From UMGS687 sp964383665 (GTDB lineage Bacteria; Bacillota; Clostridia; Christensenellales; UBA1242), in assembly GCA_964383665.1 (NCBI GenBank), contig CAYLHO010000001.1, positions 1-64,000 on the forward strand: 64,000 bases of DNA. The letters are read 5' to 3'. Made by a program: the position numbers and the translations under genes. Position 1 is the stretch's first letter, and every line of letters starts with the position of its first letter. Of this stretch, positions 26,401-34,198 are shown one piece after another. The notes under the pieces are model-generated. The model did no database searches and was not told the DNA's origin. It worked only from the letters and a program-made list of their open reading frames with translations.

Positions 26401-27074
26401 ACAAGGGGCTTTCGGAAATTTCAAGAATTAAAAAGGAAATTTCCCGCTTGGGTTATATTAACGTTGCCGCAATTGAGGATTCAAAAATTTTAAGCGAGAG
26501 ATATGATGCGCTTGCTGGGCAAGTTGACGACCTTAACAAAGCGCAAGATGAACTTCTTCAAATCATCGACGAACTTTCAACCGAAATGAGAACAAGATTC
26601 ACAGAGGAATTTGATAAGATCAACGAAAATTTCAAAATTACATTCCGTGAACTTTTTGGCGGAGGAAATGCCAAACTTGAACTTATTGGAAGCGAAAATG
26701 TTTTGGAGGCTGGAGTTGAAATTTTGGCTGAGCCACCGGGCAAAAAACTTTCTTCAAACTCACTTTTAAGCGGAGGAGAAAAAGCGCTTACGGCAATTGC
26801 AATTTTGTTTGCAATTTTGAAACTTCGTCCAATGCCTTTCTGCTTGCTCGACGAAATTGAGGCTGCGCTTGACGAAGCCAACGTCTATCGCTTTGCTCAA
26901 TATCTTCGCAAGTTCTCAAGCGACACTCAATTCATCGTTATAACCCACAAAAAACCAACGATGGAACTTGCCGATTCGCTTTATGGGGTTACGATGGAAG
27001 AAAAAGGTGTTTCAAAAATTGTTTCCGTTAAACTTAGCGATGCGGTTAAGTATGAACAAAAAACAGCAGAATAA
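23478..27074 (+). CDS. smc: Chromosome partition protein SMC
   Basis: ATPase that folds and separates the chromosome as a dimer with ScpA/ScpB. 1198 residues, the full family length. The N-terminal head has LDLAGFKSFADRVEI and Walker A GPNGCGKSN; two long coiled coils (about residues 165-500 and 670-1010) flank a hinge with GYAGSVKKLL and DGDVINPQGSMTGG; the C-terminal head has signature LLSGGEKALTAIAILFA and Walker B FCLLDEIEAALDEAN. AAGGAAAA precedes the ATG. The usual downstream ftsY is absent; a terminator follows. Confidence 0.98.
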   Translation: MNFKELDLAGFKSFADRVEIKFDDGVTAIVGPNGCGKSNVADAIRWVLGEQSSKTLRGSSMQDVIFAGTEKRKSLSYCEVTMTFDNSDRFFNYEFDEIAITRKLYRSGESEYLLNKAPCRLKDITNLLYDSGLGKDGYSIIGQDQVGKILSSKPEDRRSIFEDAAGISKYKSRKLEAERKLERTKDNILKLQLVIDEIERQLGPLKKQSEDAKKFLELKEILKNLEVNAYIYQYENAHDMKAKISSRLDAINEELELRQEELENVVESYSNNMASIEAIDKTTERLHESILNLTVSLEKQVGETNVVRERIKFLKEQNNRLSLDIENYNNLNSAIKKQIEERASHLSETNSQLELLKKEEENVSREYLKVVDELNLNEDEAESSQQEMFNALDQLTNIKSNSSRLLAEKEASKTSLLEIEGRISAINEKLEAQKLAKDEILKRVSALNAQNKEQLDVVLKGKLETNRVQDELSALEREVQNCGTKIQVYENRKRILEEMQAEHEGYAGSVKKLLKEAERNEQFSKKMVGVLASLISVPEKYETAIETALGNALQNIVTKDEHDAKSLIEFLKERQFGRATFLPITSMKPRNLSQEEKNLLRTEGCFGIAKDLISYPSSIDNVIANLLGATVIVNNLDTAIRLAQNAKFGFKIVTLDGDVINPQGSMTGGSKKSEAVNLISRDREIKTLGEELEKLKELFATGDEKIKAKKQELSSLLKQFEFISSKQKELEVEIAKENEKLLASETLISSSEAELENLNNSKVITSNKIEVISREIQNIESLENEAGASKEGANEAIAKRQSRFNELKAEREKFSKQLTEIRVNIASLTSEIMGTTQELERLDSQLTESERKQEIAQAELEHNTRSVEDAENLVAWQIENATNAEAKQKLENLKKEQKQLDENKVNLQQSLKELEEKRTFLMAEVNKINEKKLNEEFKISKVDTDIDTMQDKILEEYELDYDACLALRDEQFNLNKGLSEISRIKKEISRLGYINVAAIEDSKILSERYDALAGQVDDLNKAQDELLQIIDELSTEMRTRFTEEFDKINENFKITFRELFGGGNAKLELIGSENVLEAGVEILAEPPGKKLSSNSLLSGGEKALTAIAILFAILKLRPMPFCLLDEIEAALDEANVYRFAQYLRKFSSDTQFIVITHKKPTMELADSLYGVTMEEKGVSKIVSVKLSDAVKYEQKTAE

Positions 27075-27075
27075 T

Positions 27076-27106
27076 AAAAAAACAAGCAATTTTGCTTGTT
27101 TTTTTT
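27076..27106. terminator. Bidirectional terminator, smc / rmuC
   Basis: AAAAACAAGCA pairs with TGCTTGTTTTT across ATTT, between convergent stop codons. Confidence 0.9.
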
Positions 27107-27109
27107 GTT

Positions 27110-28318
27110 CTATTCATCGTCCTCGTTTAAATTTTCAACTGTTGGGGAAATTGAATCAAGAAGTTGAGGCTCGGAAGTTGTGAAGGCAAGTGTGTCAACT
27201 TTTCCAAGTTTTGTTTGAATGTTTCGTGTTTTGCTTTCGGCGTCTTTCATTGTGTTTGCAACCTCTTGAAGTTTTTTATTTGTTTTTGCCAAGATGTCGC
27301 CAAATTTATTAAATTCAACTTTAACTGTTGTTAAAACCTTCCAGACCTCACTTGTTTGTTTTTCAATTGCAAGAGCGTGGAATCCAAGTTGAAGACTGTT
27401 TATGAAAGCGGTTAATGTTGTTGGTCCGGCAATTGTAACTTTGTAGTCGCGTTGAAGGGTTTCGCAAAGGGAAGTGTTTTTCAAAACCTCGCAGAACAAA
27501 CTTTCAATTGGAAGGAACATAACTCCAAAATCTGTTGTTAGCGGTGGATTGATATACTTATCGCGGATTTCTCCGGCGCTTCGTTTAATGCTTGCGGCAA
27601 GGGCTTTTCTTGCGGCAGCAACTTCTTCTTTATTTCCTTTTTCTTCAGCTTCCAAAAGTCTGTTATAGTCCTCAACAGGATACTTACTGTCGACAGGAAG
27701 CATTACAAAACTGTTTCCAACTTTGCTTGGAATTTTGATTGCGAACTCAACAAAATCCTTTGTTCGTGGCTTAAGTTTGACGTTTCTTTCATATTGGTCG
27801 GGCGTTAAATATTGTTCCAAAATGTTGCCAAGGCGAATTTCGCCCCAAGTTCCGCGGGTTTTAACATCGGACAAAACTTTTTTAAGGTCGCCAACGCCAG
27901 TTGCCAATGTTTGCATTTCGCCAAGTCCTTTATAAACCGATTCAAGACGATCATTAACAAGTTTGAAAGATTCGCCAAGACGCTTTTCAAGAGTGTCATG
28001 GAGTTTTTCGTCAACAGTTTGGCGCATTTGCTCAAGTTTTTCGGTGTTTTCCTTTTGAATTGTTCCAAGTTTATCCTCAACCGCAGTTCGAATTGCTTCA
28101 AGTTTTTCTTCGTTTGCGCGTGAAAATCCATCAATTCTGTTTCCAAGAACAACATTAATTTCCTCGCGTGTTGCTTTAAGCCCAAGGGTTAAATCCTCTT
28201 TAACGCTTCGAAATTCTTTTTCTAAATTTGAATTTTGCTTTGTTTTTGCAAGCATAAAAATTGTTATAATGTTTAGAACAACAAGTGCGCAAATTAGCGC
28301 GATTAAAACTATGTCCAT
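27110..28318 (-). CDS. rmuC: DNA recombination protein RmuC
   Basis: RmuC family, linked in E. coli to limiting DNA inversions; predicted nuclease-like core. 402 residues: N-terminal membrane segment (residues 2-25), a coiled coil (about 30-150), then the conserved domain with TRGTWGEIRLGNILEQYLTP, FAIKIP, PVDSKYPVEDY, and FLPIESLFCEVLK. AAGGAG lies before the ATG at 28318, and TATAAT upstream on the same strand. Convergent with smc. Confidence 0.93.
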   Translation of the reverse strand: MDIVLIALICALVVLNIITIFMLAKTKQNSNLEKEFRSVKEDLTLGLKATREEINVVLGNRIDGFSRANEEKLEAIRTAVEDKLGTIQKENTEKLEQMRQTVDEKLHDTLEKRLGESFKLVNDRLESVYKGLGEMQTLATGVGDLKKVLSDVKTRGTWGEIRLGNILEQYLTPDQYERNVKLKPRTKDFVEFAIKIPSKVGNSFVMLPVDSKYPVEDYNRLLEAEEKGNKEEVAAARKALAASIKRSAGEIRDKYINPPLTTDFGVMFLPIESLFCEVLKNTSLCETLQRDYKVTIAGPTTLTAFINSLQLGFHALAIEKQTSEVWKVLTTVKVEFNKFGDILAKTNKKLQEVANTMKDAESKTRNIQTKLGKVDTLAFTTSEPQLLDSISPTVENLNEDDE

Positions 28319-28372
28319 ATTCTTCTCCTTAATGATATTATATCATTCATTAAAAAATTAACAAATTGTTTG

Positions 28373-28402
28373 TTGACATTGAATAACTGAAAAATATATA
28401 AT
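28373..28402 (+). promoter_or_regulatory. Promoter of the P-loop protein gene
   Basis: -35 TTGACA (28373-28378), 18-bp spacer, -10 TATAAT (28397-28402). Confidence 0.7.
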
Positions 28403-28423
28403 TAAGTTAGGGAGAATTTATTT

Positions 28424-28888
28424 ATGGGACTTTGGAGCGACAGGGAAAAGAAGGGAATTATAATTTGCGGATTTGCAGGAATTGGCAAAACGGGATTTTT
28501 GGAGCATGATCCAAGCCTTGCAAGAAAAAGAGTTTTTGATCTTTCTTCGTCATATTTTAGGAAGAACGAGGGCTGGGAAAAGGTTTATTGCGACATTGCC
28601 GAAAGCCTTTCAAAAGACTATGACTATGTTTTCATTTCAACCCACAACATGGTTATTGGCGAACTTCTTTCACGAAGGACAAAGTTTTATCTTGTTTATC
28701 CAAGAAAGCACTGTAAAGACGAATATATTGAAAGATTTATTAAAAGAGGTAATTCAAAAGAATATATAACCAAATTTATTAAAAATTGGGATAATTTCAT
28801 TCAAATGCTTGATGATGTTAAAATCGACAGCAAAATTGAACTTCGAAGCGGGCAATATCTTTCTGATGTTATCTACAGGCTTAAATAA
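28424..28888 (+). CDS. P-loop protein, small kinase-like
   Basis: 154 residues, soluble. Near the N-terminus GIIICGFAGIGKTGFL is a Walker A loop; then FDLSSSYF, DYDYVFISTHNMVIGELL and a Lys/Arg-rich region with YIERFIKRGNSKEY. This order, from memory, is like the small P-loop proteins common in phages of Bacillota, possibly nucleotide kinases, but the substrate is unknown. AGGGAG precedes the ATG, its promoter and terminator make it a single-gene unit. It might be of phage origin. Confidence 0.7.
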   Translation: MGLWSDREKKGIIICGFAGIGKTGFLEHDPSLARKRVFDLSSSYFRKNEGWEKVYCDIAESLSKDYDYVFISTHNMVIGELLSRRTKFYLVYPRKHCKDEYIERFIKRGNSKEYITKFIKNWDNFIQMLDDVKIDSKIELRSGQYLSDVIYRLK

Positions 28889-28904
28889 GAGGAAAACAAT
28901 CGAC

Positions 28905-28933
28905 AAAAGGTGGCAAAAATTGCTGCCTTTTTT
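28905..28933 (+). terminator. Terminator after the P-loop protein gene
   Basis: AAAAGGTGGC pairs with GCTGCCTTTT (two G-U pairs), then T-run. Confidence 0.7.
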
Positions 28934-28945
28934 CATTTTATCTTT

Positions 28946-28974
28946 TTTAGAGGAATAAACAGAAAAGTTATAAT
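28946..28974 (+). promoter_or_regulatory. Leaderless-type promoter of spoIIGA-sigE
   Basis: -10 TATAAT (28969-28974) followed by six bases and the GTG start at 28981. The -35 region (TTTAGA, 17-bp spacer) is weak, and no Shine-Dalgarno sequence is present. A Spo0A-type control site cannot be judged by eye. Confidence 0.55.
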
Positions 28975-28980
28975 GAAAAC

Positions 28981-29847
28981 GTGGAAATTGTTGTTGAATA
29001 TGTTTTGATTGACAATGTTGTTATTAACTTTTTAATTCTTCAACTTTCTGCGCTTGTTCTTCGAATTAAAGGGCGGCGAATTTGGTTTTTTGTTGCGGCG
29101 TTGTTTGGGGCTGCTGTTTCGCTTGTTTCGCCGTTGCTTTCGCTTCCAACATGGCTTTCAATTCTTTTTAAGTTCATTTTGGGAATTGTTATTTCAAGAA
29201 TTGGACTTGGGGCAAAGGGGTTTAAGAAAGATGCACTTTCGTTTTCGGTTTTTTTAATTATGACGGCGGCTGTTGGCGGAGCGTGTTTTGGAATTGTTTT
29301 TCTTTTTGGTGGAACATTCGATTCGGGTTTCTTAACCGTTTATAACATGGAAGTTCCTGTTGGCGTTGTTCTGCTTGTTGCAAGCCTTGTTTGCGCCGGA
29401 ATTGGAAGGGTTGTTAAAGTTGTTGGAAAAAGAAAGTTGGTTGGAAATTTTATTTTTCAGGGTGAAATTTCAAACAAGGGGAAAAGCACAAAATTTGATG
29501 TGTTTTTAGACAGCGGGAACACTCTTTTCGATCCAATTTTAAAAAAACCAGTTTTGATTGTTGAATTTTCGGTTTTTTCAAAAATTTTTGATGTTCCATT
29601 CGAAAGGATTATAACAAAAAAAATTGATGAAAATGAAATTGAAAACAGCCATTACATAACTTATGGAACAGCCTCTGGGAAGGGGGAAATTCTTGTTTGC
29701 GAGGCAGAAAAATTTTCGCTTGACGTTGGAGACGGAAAAACAGTTAAATTTGACAACGTTGCCGTTGGGCTTTCGTTTGTTAAATTTCAAAAGTGTTACG
29801 ATTGCCGCGCGCTTATGGGCGCGGAATTTACAAGGGGGATTGAATGA
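28981..29847 (+). CDS. spoIIGA: Sporulation sigma-E processing peptidase SpoIIGA
   Basis: Membrane aspartic protease that removes the pro-sequence of sigma-E in the mother cell during sporulation. 288 residues. The N-terminal half has about five hydrophobic spans; the C-terminal half holds the catalytic motif VFLDSGNTLFDPILKKPVLI (Asp about residue 177), followed by ITYGTASGKGEILVCEAE and the C-terminal ALMGAEF, lining up with Bacillus SpoIIGA. The start is GTG at 28981. The last bases overlap the sigE ATG (ATGA), the usual pairing of this protease and its substrate. Confidence 0.93.
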   Translation: MEIVVEYVLIDNVVINFLILQLSALVLRIKGRRIWFFVAALFGAAVSLVSPLLSLPTWLSILFKFILGIVISRIGLGAKGFKKDALSFSVFLIMTAAVGGACFGIVFLFGGTFDSGFLTVYNMEVPVGVVLLVASLVCAGIGRVVKVVGKRKLVGNFIFQGEISNKGKSTKFDVFLDSGNTLFDPILKKPVLIVEFSVFSKIFDVPFERIITKKIDENEIENSHYITYGTASGKGEILVCEAEKFSLDVGDGKTVKFDNVAVGLSFVKFQKCYDCRALMGAEFTRGIE

Positions 29848-30587
29848 GAATTGAAAAAATGTTAAGAAAAATTAGAACTTTTTTCTACAAATTAAAACAA
29901 AATGACAAAAATTTAGATTTTTTGGATACGGAAAGTCTTGTTTCATATATTTGCGGGAACGACGCTCTTCCTTTGCCGCTTGAGTCAAGCGAAGAAAAAA
30001 TTTTGCTTGAAGAACTTACAAACGGAAACGAAAGCGCAAAAGAAAAACTTATTGAACATAACTTGCGCCTTGTTGTTTACATTGCAAAAAAATTTGAAAA
30101 CACAGGGCTTGATTTGGAAGATCTTATTTCAATTGGGGCAATTGGGCTTATTAAAGCAGTTCAAACATATAAGTTTGATAAACAAATTAAACTTGCAACA
30201 TATGCAAGCAGGTGTATTGAAAATGAAATTTTGATGCAACTTAGGAAAACAAGCAAGGTTAAGGGGGAGGTTAGTTTTGATGAGCCATTAAGTCTTGATG
30301 GTGATGGAAATGAACTTTTGCTTTCGGACATTCTATTCACAGAGGAAGACAGCGTTTCAAAGGAACTTGATCAAAGCGTTGAAAAACAATTACTTTGGGA
30401 AAGTATTAAAAAACTTGGTGCAAGAGAACAAGAAATTATGATTTTAAGATTTGGGCTTTTGGGGAAAGAAGAAAAAACCCAAAAGGAAGTTGCCGACCTT
30501 ATGGGCATTTCGCAAAGTTACATTTCGAGAATTGAGAAAAAGATTTTGGAAAGACTTAAGAAAGAATTGCTTAAAGCATCGGGATAA
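29844..30587 (+). CDS. sigE: RNA polymerase sporulation-specific sigma factor sigma-E
   Basis: Mother-cell sigma factor of early sporulation. 247 residues including an N-terminal pro-region (MRIEKMLRKIRTFFYKLKQ, amphipathic) ahead of the SYICGNDALPLPLESSEE segment, where Bacillus pro-sigma-E is cut. Region 2 has HNLRLVVYIAKKFENTGLD, DLISIGAIGLIKAVQTY, and KLATYASRCIENEILM; region 4 has REQEIMILRFGLLG and KEVADLMGISQSYISRIEKK. Overlaps spoIIGA by four bases. sigG, its usual downstream neighbour, is not here; a terminator follows at once. Confidence 0.96.
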   Translation: MRIEKMLRKIRTFFYKLKQNDKNLDFLDTESLVSYICGNDALPLPLESSEEKILLEELTNGNESAKEKLIEHNLRLVVYIAKKFENTGLDLEDLISIGAIGLIKAVQTYKFDKQIKLATYASRCIENEILMQLRKTSKVKGEVSFDEPLSLDGDGNELLLSDILFTEEDSVSKELDQSVEKQLLWESIKKLGAREQEIMILRFGLLGKEEKTQKEVADLMGISQSYISRIEKKILERLKKELLKASG

Positions 30588-30614
30588 CAAAAAAACGGCA
30601 ACTGCCGTTTTTTT
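30588..30614. terminator. Bidirectional terminator, sigE / lipoprotein
   Basis: AAAAACGGC pairs with GCCGTTTTT around AACT, between convergent genes. Confidence 0.85.
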
Positions 30615-32610
30615 AGTAAATTCCCGGATAAAGAATTGTGTTTGAAAGAACAAGGCTGAAATTATAATCGGTGTTTTCTGGGTCGGATTCGCTTTTAACA
30701 ATGTCAAAAGCAATTTCGAAGAAAGACGTGTTGATTGTTCTTTCGTCAATAACTGTTGTTCCGCCAAACCCGTTTTCCGATTCAACAACTTTATAGAAAT
30801 CTTGAATTGCGCTGCAATCTGGATTTGAAAGCTGCGTTTCGTTGGTCACGTTGTTAAGAAGGTCTTTGTTTTTAAAGAAACCAACGGTGTAGTAAGAGGC
30901 GGTGTAGCCGGTTGAATCGGTTTCTTCAACAACAAGCGATGGATCAAGTTTTGAAACGTCAACTCCAAAATCAAAATCGTTTTCATAACAGGTTTTTCCG
31001 TCGGCGTTAACATAACTTTCGGCATCTTCGAAATTGATTTCATCGGCTTTAAATTCATAGAAGTATCTTGTTCTGGTTGATTCGTTATAACAGCAGTAGC
31101 GAACGGTTGGAATAATTCGAAGGTCTTTGTTTTGGCTCATAAAGTTGAAAACAAAGCCTACTTCAAGTTTAAGTCCGTTTTCTTTTGTTGTTTCATCAGA
31201 AATTGCAGGAACAATAACAATTGATTGATATTCGGCATATGGCTTTCCAACAAATTGGTCGGTTGCCTCGGAATCGCCGAAGAACGATTCCCCTGGGAAA
31301 TATTTAACATATGTTGCTGGCTTGGATTTATATGAACCCGAACCAACTTCTGTAACCTTTATGGTGCCGTCTTCATCGGTTGTTTCGCCGTTTAAAAGGT
31401 TGTTTTCAACTGCTTTTTCTTGGTCTTCTTTTTTGAATTTGTATGAAATCTTTGTTCCATTTGAATTAAATTCATATTCCCAAATGTCGCCGCTTCCGTC
31501 GTAGGTTTGCGAATAAACAAGATAGGCAATTGTTGAAACATAATCTCGGAAGTTAACAGGCTGACCTTTAAAATTGTTATAGTCATAAACAACAAGTTTG
31601 GCGCCAATGATTTCATTCAAGATATAGTTGATAAGTTTGTCTGCATTTTGCTTTGTTAAGCCGGTGTAGCGCGCTTTTGAAAGATATTCTTTCATAAGCC
31701 CGCCTGTTGGATTGGTTTCCGTCCCGCCTTCGCCATAGAGATAGGCATTAAGTTTTGCCAATGCCAGGTCTTGCCCGTCGTTATCGATTTTTGCACTTGT
31801 AGTAGAATTGTTTGATTGAAAATTCCAATCAATAGTTAAACCAACAAGGTCCGATTCCGACGATGATTTAACTTTTACGGAATATAATGTTCCAATAGCT
31901 GAAGAGGTTATCTCGGAAGCCTCAGGAGGGGGATTTGTGCTTGAATTAACAACAACTTCCAAAGTTGTTAAGTTTTCATACCCAAGCATGATTTCATAAA
32001 GAACGATTTGAAGAATGCTGGAGTAATAGTTGGGGAATTGATATGTATCGGGATCTGAAATTGCATTTGAGAAATCGGTCGCCCAATTTCCATAATTCGA
32101 ATTATCCAAAGAGCAATCTTCACTTTCTGGATTGAAATTTTTTAACTTTATGTCTGTTGCGTTTGGATCTATTGTCCATTTCCAGTGTTTTGTTAAATCC
32201 GCTTTTGCATTTCCGTTTATGTTTCCGTTTTCAGCCGTAACAAGCATTCTTATGCTGTCGTAGAAAGGCGCTTTTAAGGAATAAAGATATTTTGACATTG
32301 CTCCACTTCCATAGTTCACCAAAAGTGAAGCTCTTAAGAGTTGAAGCATTTTGTTTGTTTGGTCTTGGCTGCTTGCAAGCCCACTATATTCTCCATTTTC
32401 TTTGTTTGCATAAACAGCGGCAATTCCAGATACATAATTTTCAAAAAAAGTTTCGGGAAGGGTTGTTCCGCCTTCGCCGCCAATTCCGCCCCCTTGCGAA
32501 TCAACTTCACACCCCGCAAAAAGAAAGCCCGAAAAAGCAAACAAAACGGCAAGGCATAAAGCAAGAATTGTTCTTAATTTTTTATTAAGTTTTTTTGCGT
32601 TTGTTTTCAT
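30613..32610 (-). CDS. Large lipoprotein of unknown function
   Basis: 665 residues. The signal peptide has lipobox LFAGC (Cys about residue 33), then a Gly-rich linker, so it is anchored outside the membrane. The rest is acidic and Tyr/Asn/Ser-rich without a domain I recognise; it contains no catalytic motif I can name. The start at 32610 has no ribosome site: TATAAT ends nine bases upstream, so the mRNA has a leader of about two bases or none. Convergent with sigE. Confidence 0.75.
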   Translation of the reverse strand: MKTNAKKLNKKLRTILALCLAVLFAFSGFLFAGCEVDSQGGGIGGEGGTTLPETFFENYVSGIAAVYANKENGEYSGLASSQDQTNKMLQLLRASLLVNYGSGAMSKYLYSLKAPFYDSIRMLVTAENGNINGNAKADLTKHWKWTIDPNATDIKLKNFNPESEDCSLDNSNYGNWATDFSNAISDPDTYQFPNYYSSILQIVLYEIMLGYENLTTLEVVVNSSTNPPPEASEITSSAIGTLYSVKVKSSSESDLVGLTIDWNFQSNNSTTSAKIDNDGQDLALAKLNAYLYGEGGTETNPTGGLMKEYLSKARYTGLTKQNADKLINYILNEIIGAKLVVYDYNNFKGQPVNFRDYVSTIAYLVYSQTYDGSGDIWEYEFNSNGTKISYKFKKEDQEKAVENNLLNGETTDEDGTIKVTEVGSGSYKSKPATYVKYFPGESFFGDSEATDQFVGKPYAEYQSIVIVPAISDETTKENGLKLEVGFVFNFMSQNKDLRIIPTVRYCCYNESTRTRYFYEFKADEINFEDAESYVNADGKTCYENDFDFGVDVSKLDPSLVVEETDSTGYTASYYTVGFFKNKDLLNNVTNETQLSNPDCSAIQDFYKVVESENGFGGTTVIDERTINTSFFEIAFDIVKSESDPENTDYNFSLVLSNTILYPGIY

Positions 32611-32619
32611 CTTGTTTTT

Positions 32620-32648
32620 ATTATATCTAATTAAAAGAAAAATAGCAA
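32620..32648 (-). promoter_or_regulatory. Promoter of the 32610 lipoprotein, almost leaderless
   Basis: Minus strand: -35 TTGCTA, 17-bp spacer, -10 TATAAT, then nine bases and ATG. No Shine-Dalgarno sequence. Confidence 0.65.
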
Positions 32649-32687
32649 GTTTTTCAATTATTGTTAACTTAACAAATTTTTTAACAA

Positions 32688-32725
32688 AAAAAATAAAAAC
32701 GGCGAAGGGGGAAGTGCCGTTTTTG
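32688..32725 (-). terminator. Terminator of the Pro-Thr-linker protein gene
   Basis: AAAAACGGC pairs with GCCGTTTTT; on the minus strand it is followed by a T-rich tract. Confidence 0.75.
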
Positions 32726-32769
32726 TTTCTTAAAACTCTTTTTAAAAGAGAATTATAGCAAGTTAAAAT

Positions 32770-33792
32770 TTAAATTGAAAAACCGCGATAGTCCGCTTTT
32801 CCGTTCCCTTGAACAACGCGGAAGGTTTTTGTTTTTTGTTTTTCTTTTTTGCCTTTTGAAGCTTTTGCTTCGGTTTCAAAAACTGGGAATGTTATGTCGA
32901 AAATTGCAAGATTATTTTCTGCCGAGGCTTCTGCTGTTGATTGAGTTACAAACTCTTTAAAGTTTTCTTCATTTGTTATGCTTATTGTATTTGTTTTGCT
33001 GTTAAGCATGTAGTTTGCATGATCTTCTTGAGAGCCAAATGAACTGGTTATTGCCTTAACATTGTATATTTTATCATTTTTAATTAGTGTTAAATTTGTT
33101 TCATTTCTCGCTTGTTCATTAGAATTGAAGGCTGTTGCATTTAAGATTTCAGCGCCTTCAAGCCCAACCTCGCTTAAAATGTAAGTTGTAAGTTTGTTAT
33201 ATAGTTCTTCGGAGATTTTGCCCTTTAATATTGTTTGAGTTTCCAAATTTGTGTTTATGGGAGAAATCTCATTTAAAACTTCAACGGCTTCTTGATAGGT
33301 TGTTTGCGTAAAAGGCTTTCCAAGATAAAGGATGTAGAAGTATTTTTTTGTTGAGTCTATTTTTCTATCCGCTGTTAAATAAACAGTTCCGTCGAGTTCA
33401 TTGATTTTAACAATTTTAACATTTCCAAATGTTGCGCGTTTGCTTGTTGATTGCAATTTTTCAAGAGCAATTTGTTGAATTCTCTCCTCGCATTCCTTCA
33501 TATAGTCAAGTTCGGTTTTTTCGTCTGGTTTTGGAGGAGTTGGAGTTGGAGTTGGAGTTGGAGTTGGAGTTGGAGTTGGAGTTGGAGTTGGATCTGGGTT
33601 TGGGTTTGGGCTTGGGCTTGGATCTGGGTTTGGGTTTGGGCTTGGGTCTGGCGTTACAACAGTTGTTCCGGAATTTGGATTTTGAACTTGTTGGTTATTT
33701 TTTGTGACAGCGAAATATATTCCCACTGCCGCGCCAGCCATAACGCAGAATGTTGAAATTGTTGCAAGAATTTTTTTTGTTGAGTCTTTCAT
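32770..33792 (-). CDS. Membrane-anchored protein with Pro-Thr repeat linker
   Basis: 340 residues. An N-terminal membrane segment (KKILATISTFCVMAGAAVGIY) is followed by a linker of about 45 residues made of PNPDPSP and PTPTPT repeats, then a globular domain starting KTELDYMKECEERIQQIALE. The linker is typical of wall-spanning stalks that hold a domain away from the membrane. The domain has no recognised family; it ends with a Lys-rich stretch (KASKGKKEKQKTKTF). AAGGAG precedes the ATG, and the promoter at 33823-33851 is near consensus. Confidence 0.75.
   Translation of the reverse strand: MKDSTKKILATISTFCVMAGAAVGIYFAVTKNNQQVQNPNSGTTVVTPDPSPNPNPDPSPSPNPNPDPTPTPTPTPTPTPTPTPTPPKPDEKTELDYMKECEERIQQIALEKLQSTSKRATFGNVKIVKINELDGTVYLTADRKIDSTKKYFYILYLGKPFTQTTYQEAVEVLNEISPINTNLETQTILKGKISEELYNKLTTYILSEVGLEGAEILNATAFNSNEQARNETNLTLIKNDKIYNVKAITSSFGSQEDHANYMLNSKTNTISITNEENFKEFVTQSTAEASAENNLAIFDITFPVFETEAKASKGKKEKQKTKTFRVVQGNGKADYRGFSI
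33535..33660. repeat. Low-complexity repeat coding for the Pro-Thr/Pro-Asp linker
   Basis: About nine tandem copies of GGAGTT, then imperfect copies of GGGTTTGGGCTTGG and GATCTGG; translated on the minus strand as PT and PNPDPSP units. Likely to vary in length between strains. Confidence 0.85.
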
Positions 33793-33822
33793 GAAAAATT
33801 CTCCTTAAATTAAACTACCTTT

Positions 33823-33851
33823 ATTATATATTGGCAAAAAACCGATGTCAA
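33823..33851 (-). promoter_or_regulatory. Promoter of the Pro-Thr-linker protein gene
   Basis: Minus strand: -35 TTGACA, 17-bp spacer, -10 TATAAT; both hexamers match consensus. Confidence 0.8.
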
Positions 33852-33863
33852 CCCCCAAAATTA

Positions 33864-33892
33864 AAAAAAGCGCAAACGAATTTGCACTTTTT
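33864..33892 (-). terminator. Terminator of rpsU
   Basis: AAAAAG-C-GCAAA pairs with TTTGC-A-CTTTTT (one mismatch), with T-run on the minus strand. Confidence 0.6.
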
Positions 33893-33902
33893 AAGTTTTG
33901 TT

Positions 33903-34085
33903 TTATCCACGTTTTCTTGCGCGTTTTCTTGCAGCTTCACGTTTCTTTTTTCTTTTAACGCTTGGTTTAAGATATGCTTCTTTCTTACGAATGTCGCCAA
34001 TAATTCCGTCGCGTTGGCATTTGCGTTTAAAACGTTTCAAAGCGCTGTCTAAACTTTCGTTTTCGCCAACTTTAACCATTGTCAT
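33903..34085 (-). CDS. rpsU: 30S ribosomal protein S21
   Basis: 60 residues, very basic: VKVGENESLDSALKRFKRKC, then GIIGDIRKKEAYLKPSVKRK and an Arg/Lys tail, as in S21. AAGGTGGTGA lies six bases before the ATG at 34085; the next Met two codons on is a possible alternative start. It is transcribed alone from a near-consensus promoter, divergent from addB. Confidence 0.95.
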   Translation of the reverse strand: MTMVKVGENESLDSALKRFKRKCQRDGIIGDIRKKEAYLKPSVKRKKKREAARKRARKRG

Positions 34086-34126
34086 ATTCTCTCACCACCT
34101 TTTAGTTCTTGATTTAAAGCGGGGAT

Positions 34127-34154
34127 ATTATATCACAAAACAAAAAATTGTCAA
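34127..34154 (-). promoter_or_regulatory. Promoter of rpsU
   Basis: Minus strand: -35 TTGACA (34154-34149), 16-bp spacer, -10 TATAAT (34132-34127). Lies back to back with the addB promoter. Confidence 0.8.
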
Positions 34155-34161
34155 TGTTTTT

Positions 34162-34190
34162 TTGGACTTTTATTAAAAATATGTTAATAT
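34162..34190 (+). promoter_or_regulatory. Leaderless-type promoter of addB
   Basis: -35 TTGGAC (34162-34167), 17-bp spacer, -10 TAATAT (34185-34190); ATG at 34199, eight bases on; no Shine-Dalgarno sequence. Confidence 0.55.
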
Positions 34191-34198
34191 TCTCATAT

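Noticed and set aside
33535..33660. GGAGTT repeats as a possible regulatory microsatellite
   Set aside because: They lie within the coding frame of the Pro-Thr linker on the minus strand and translate evenly.
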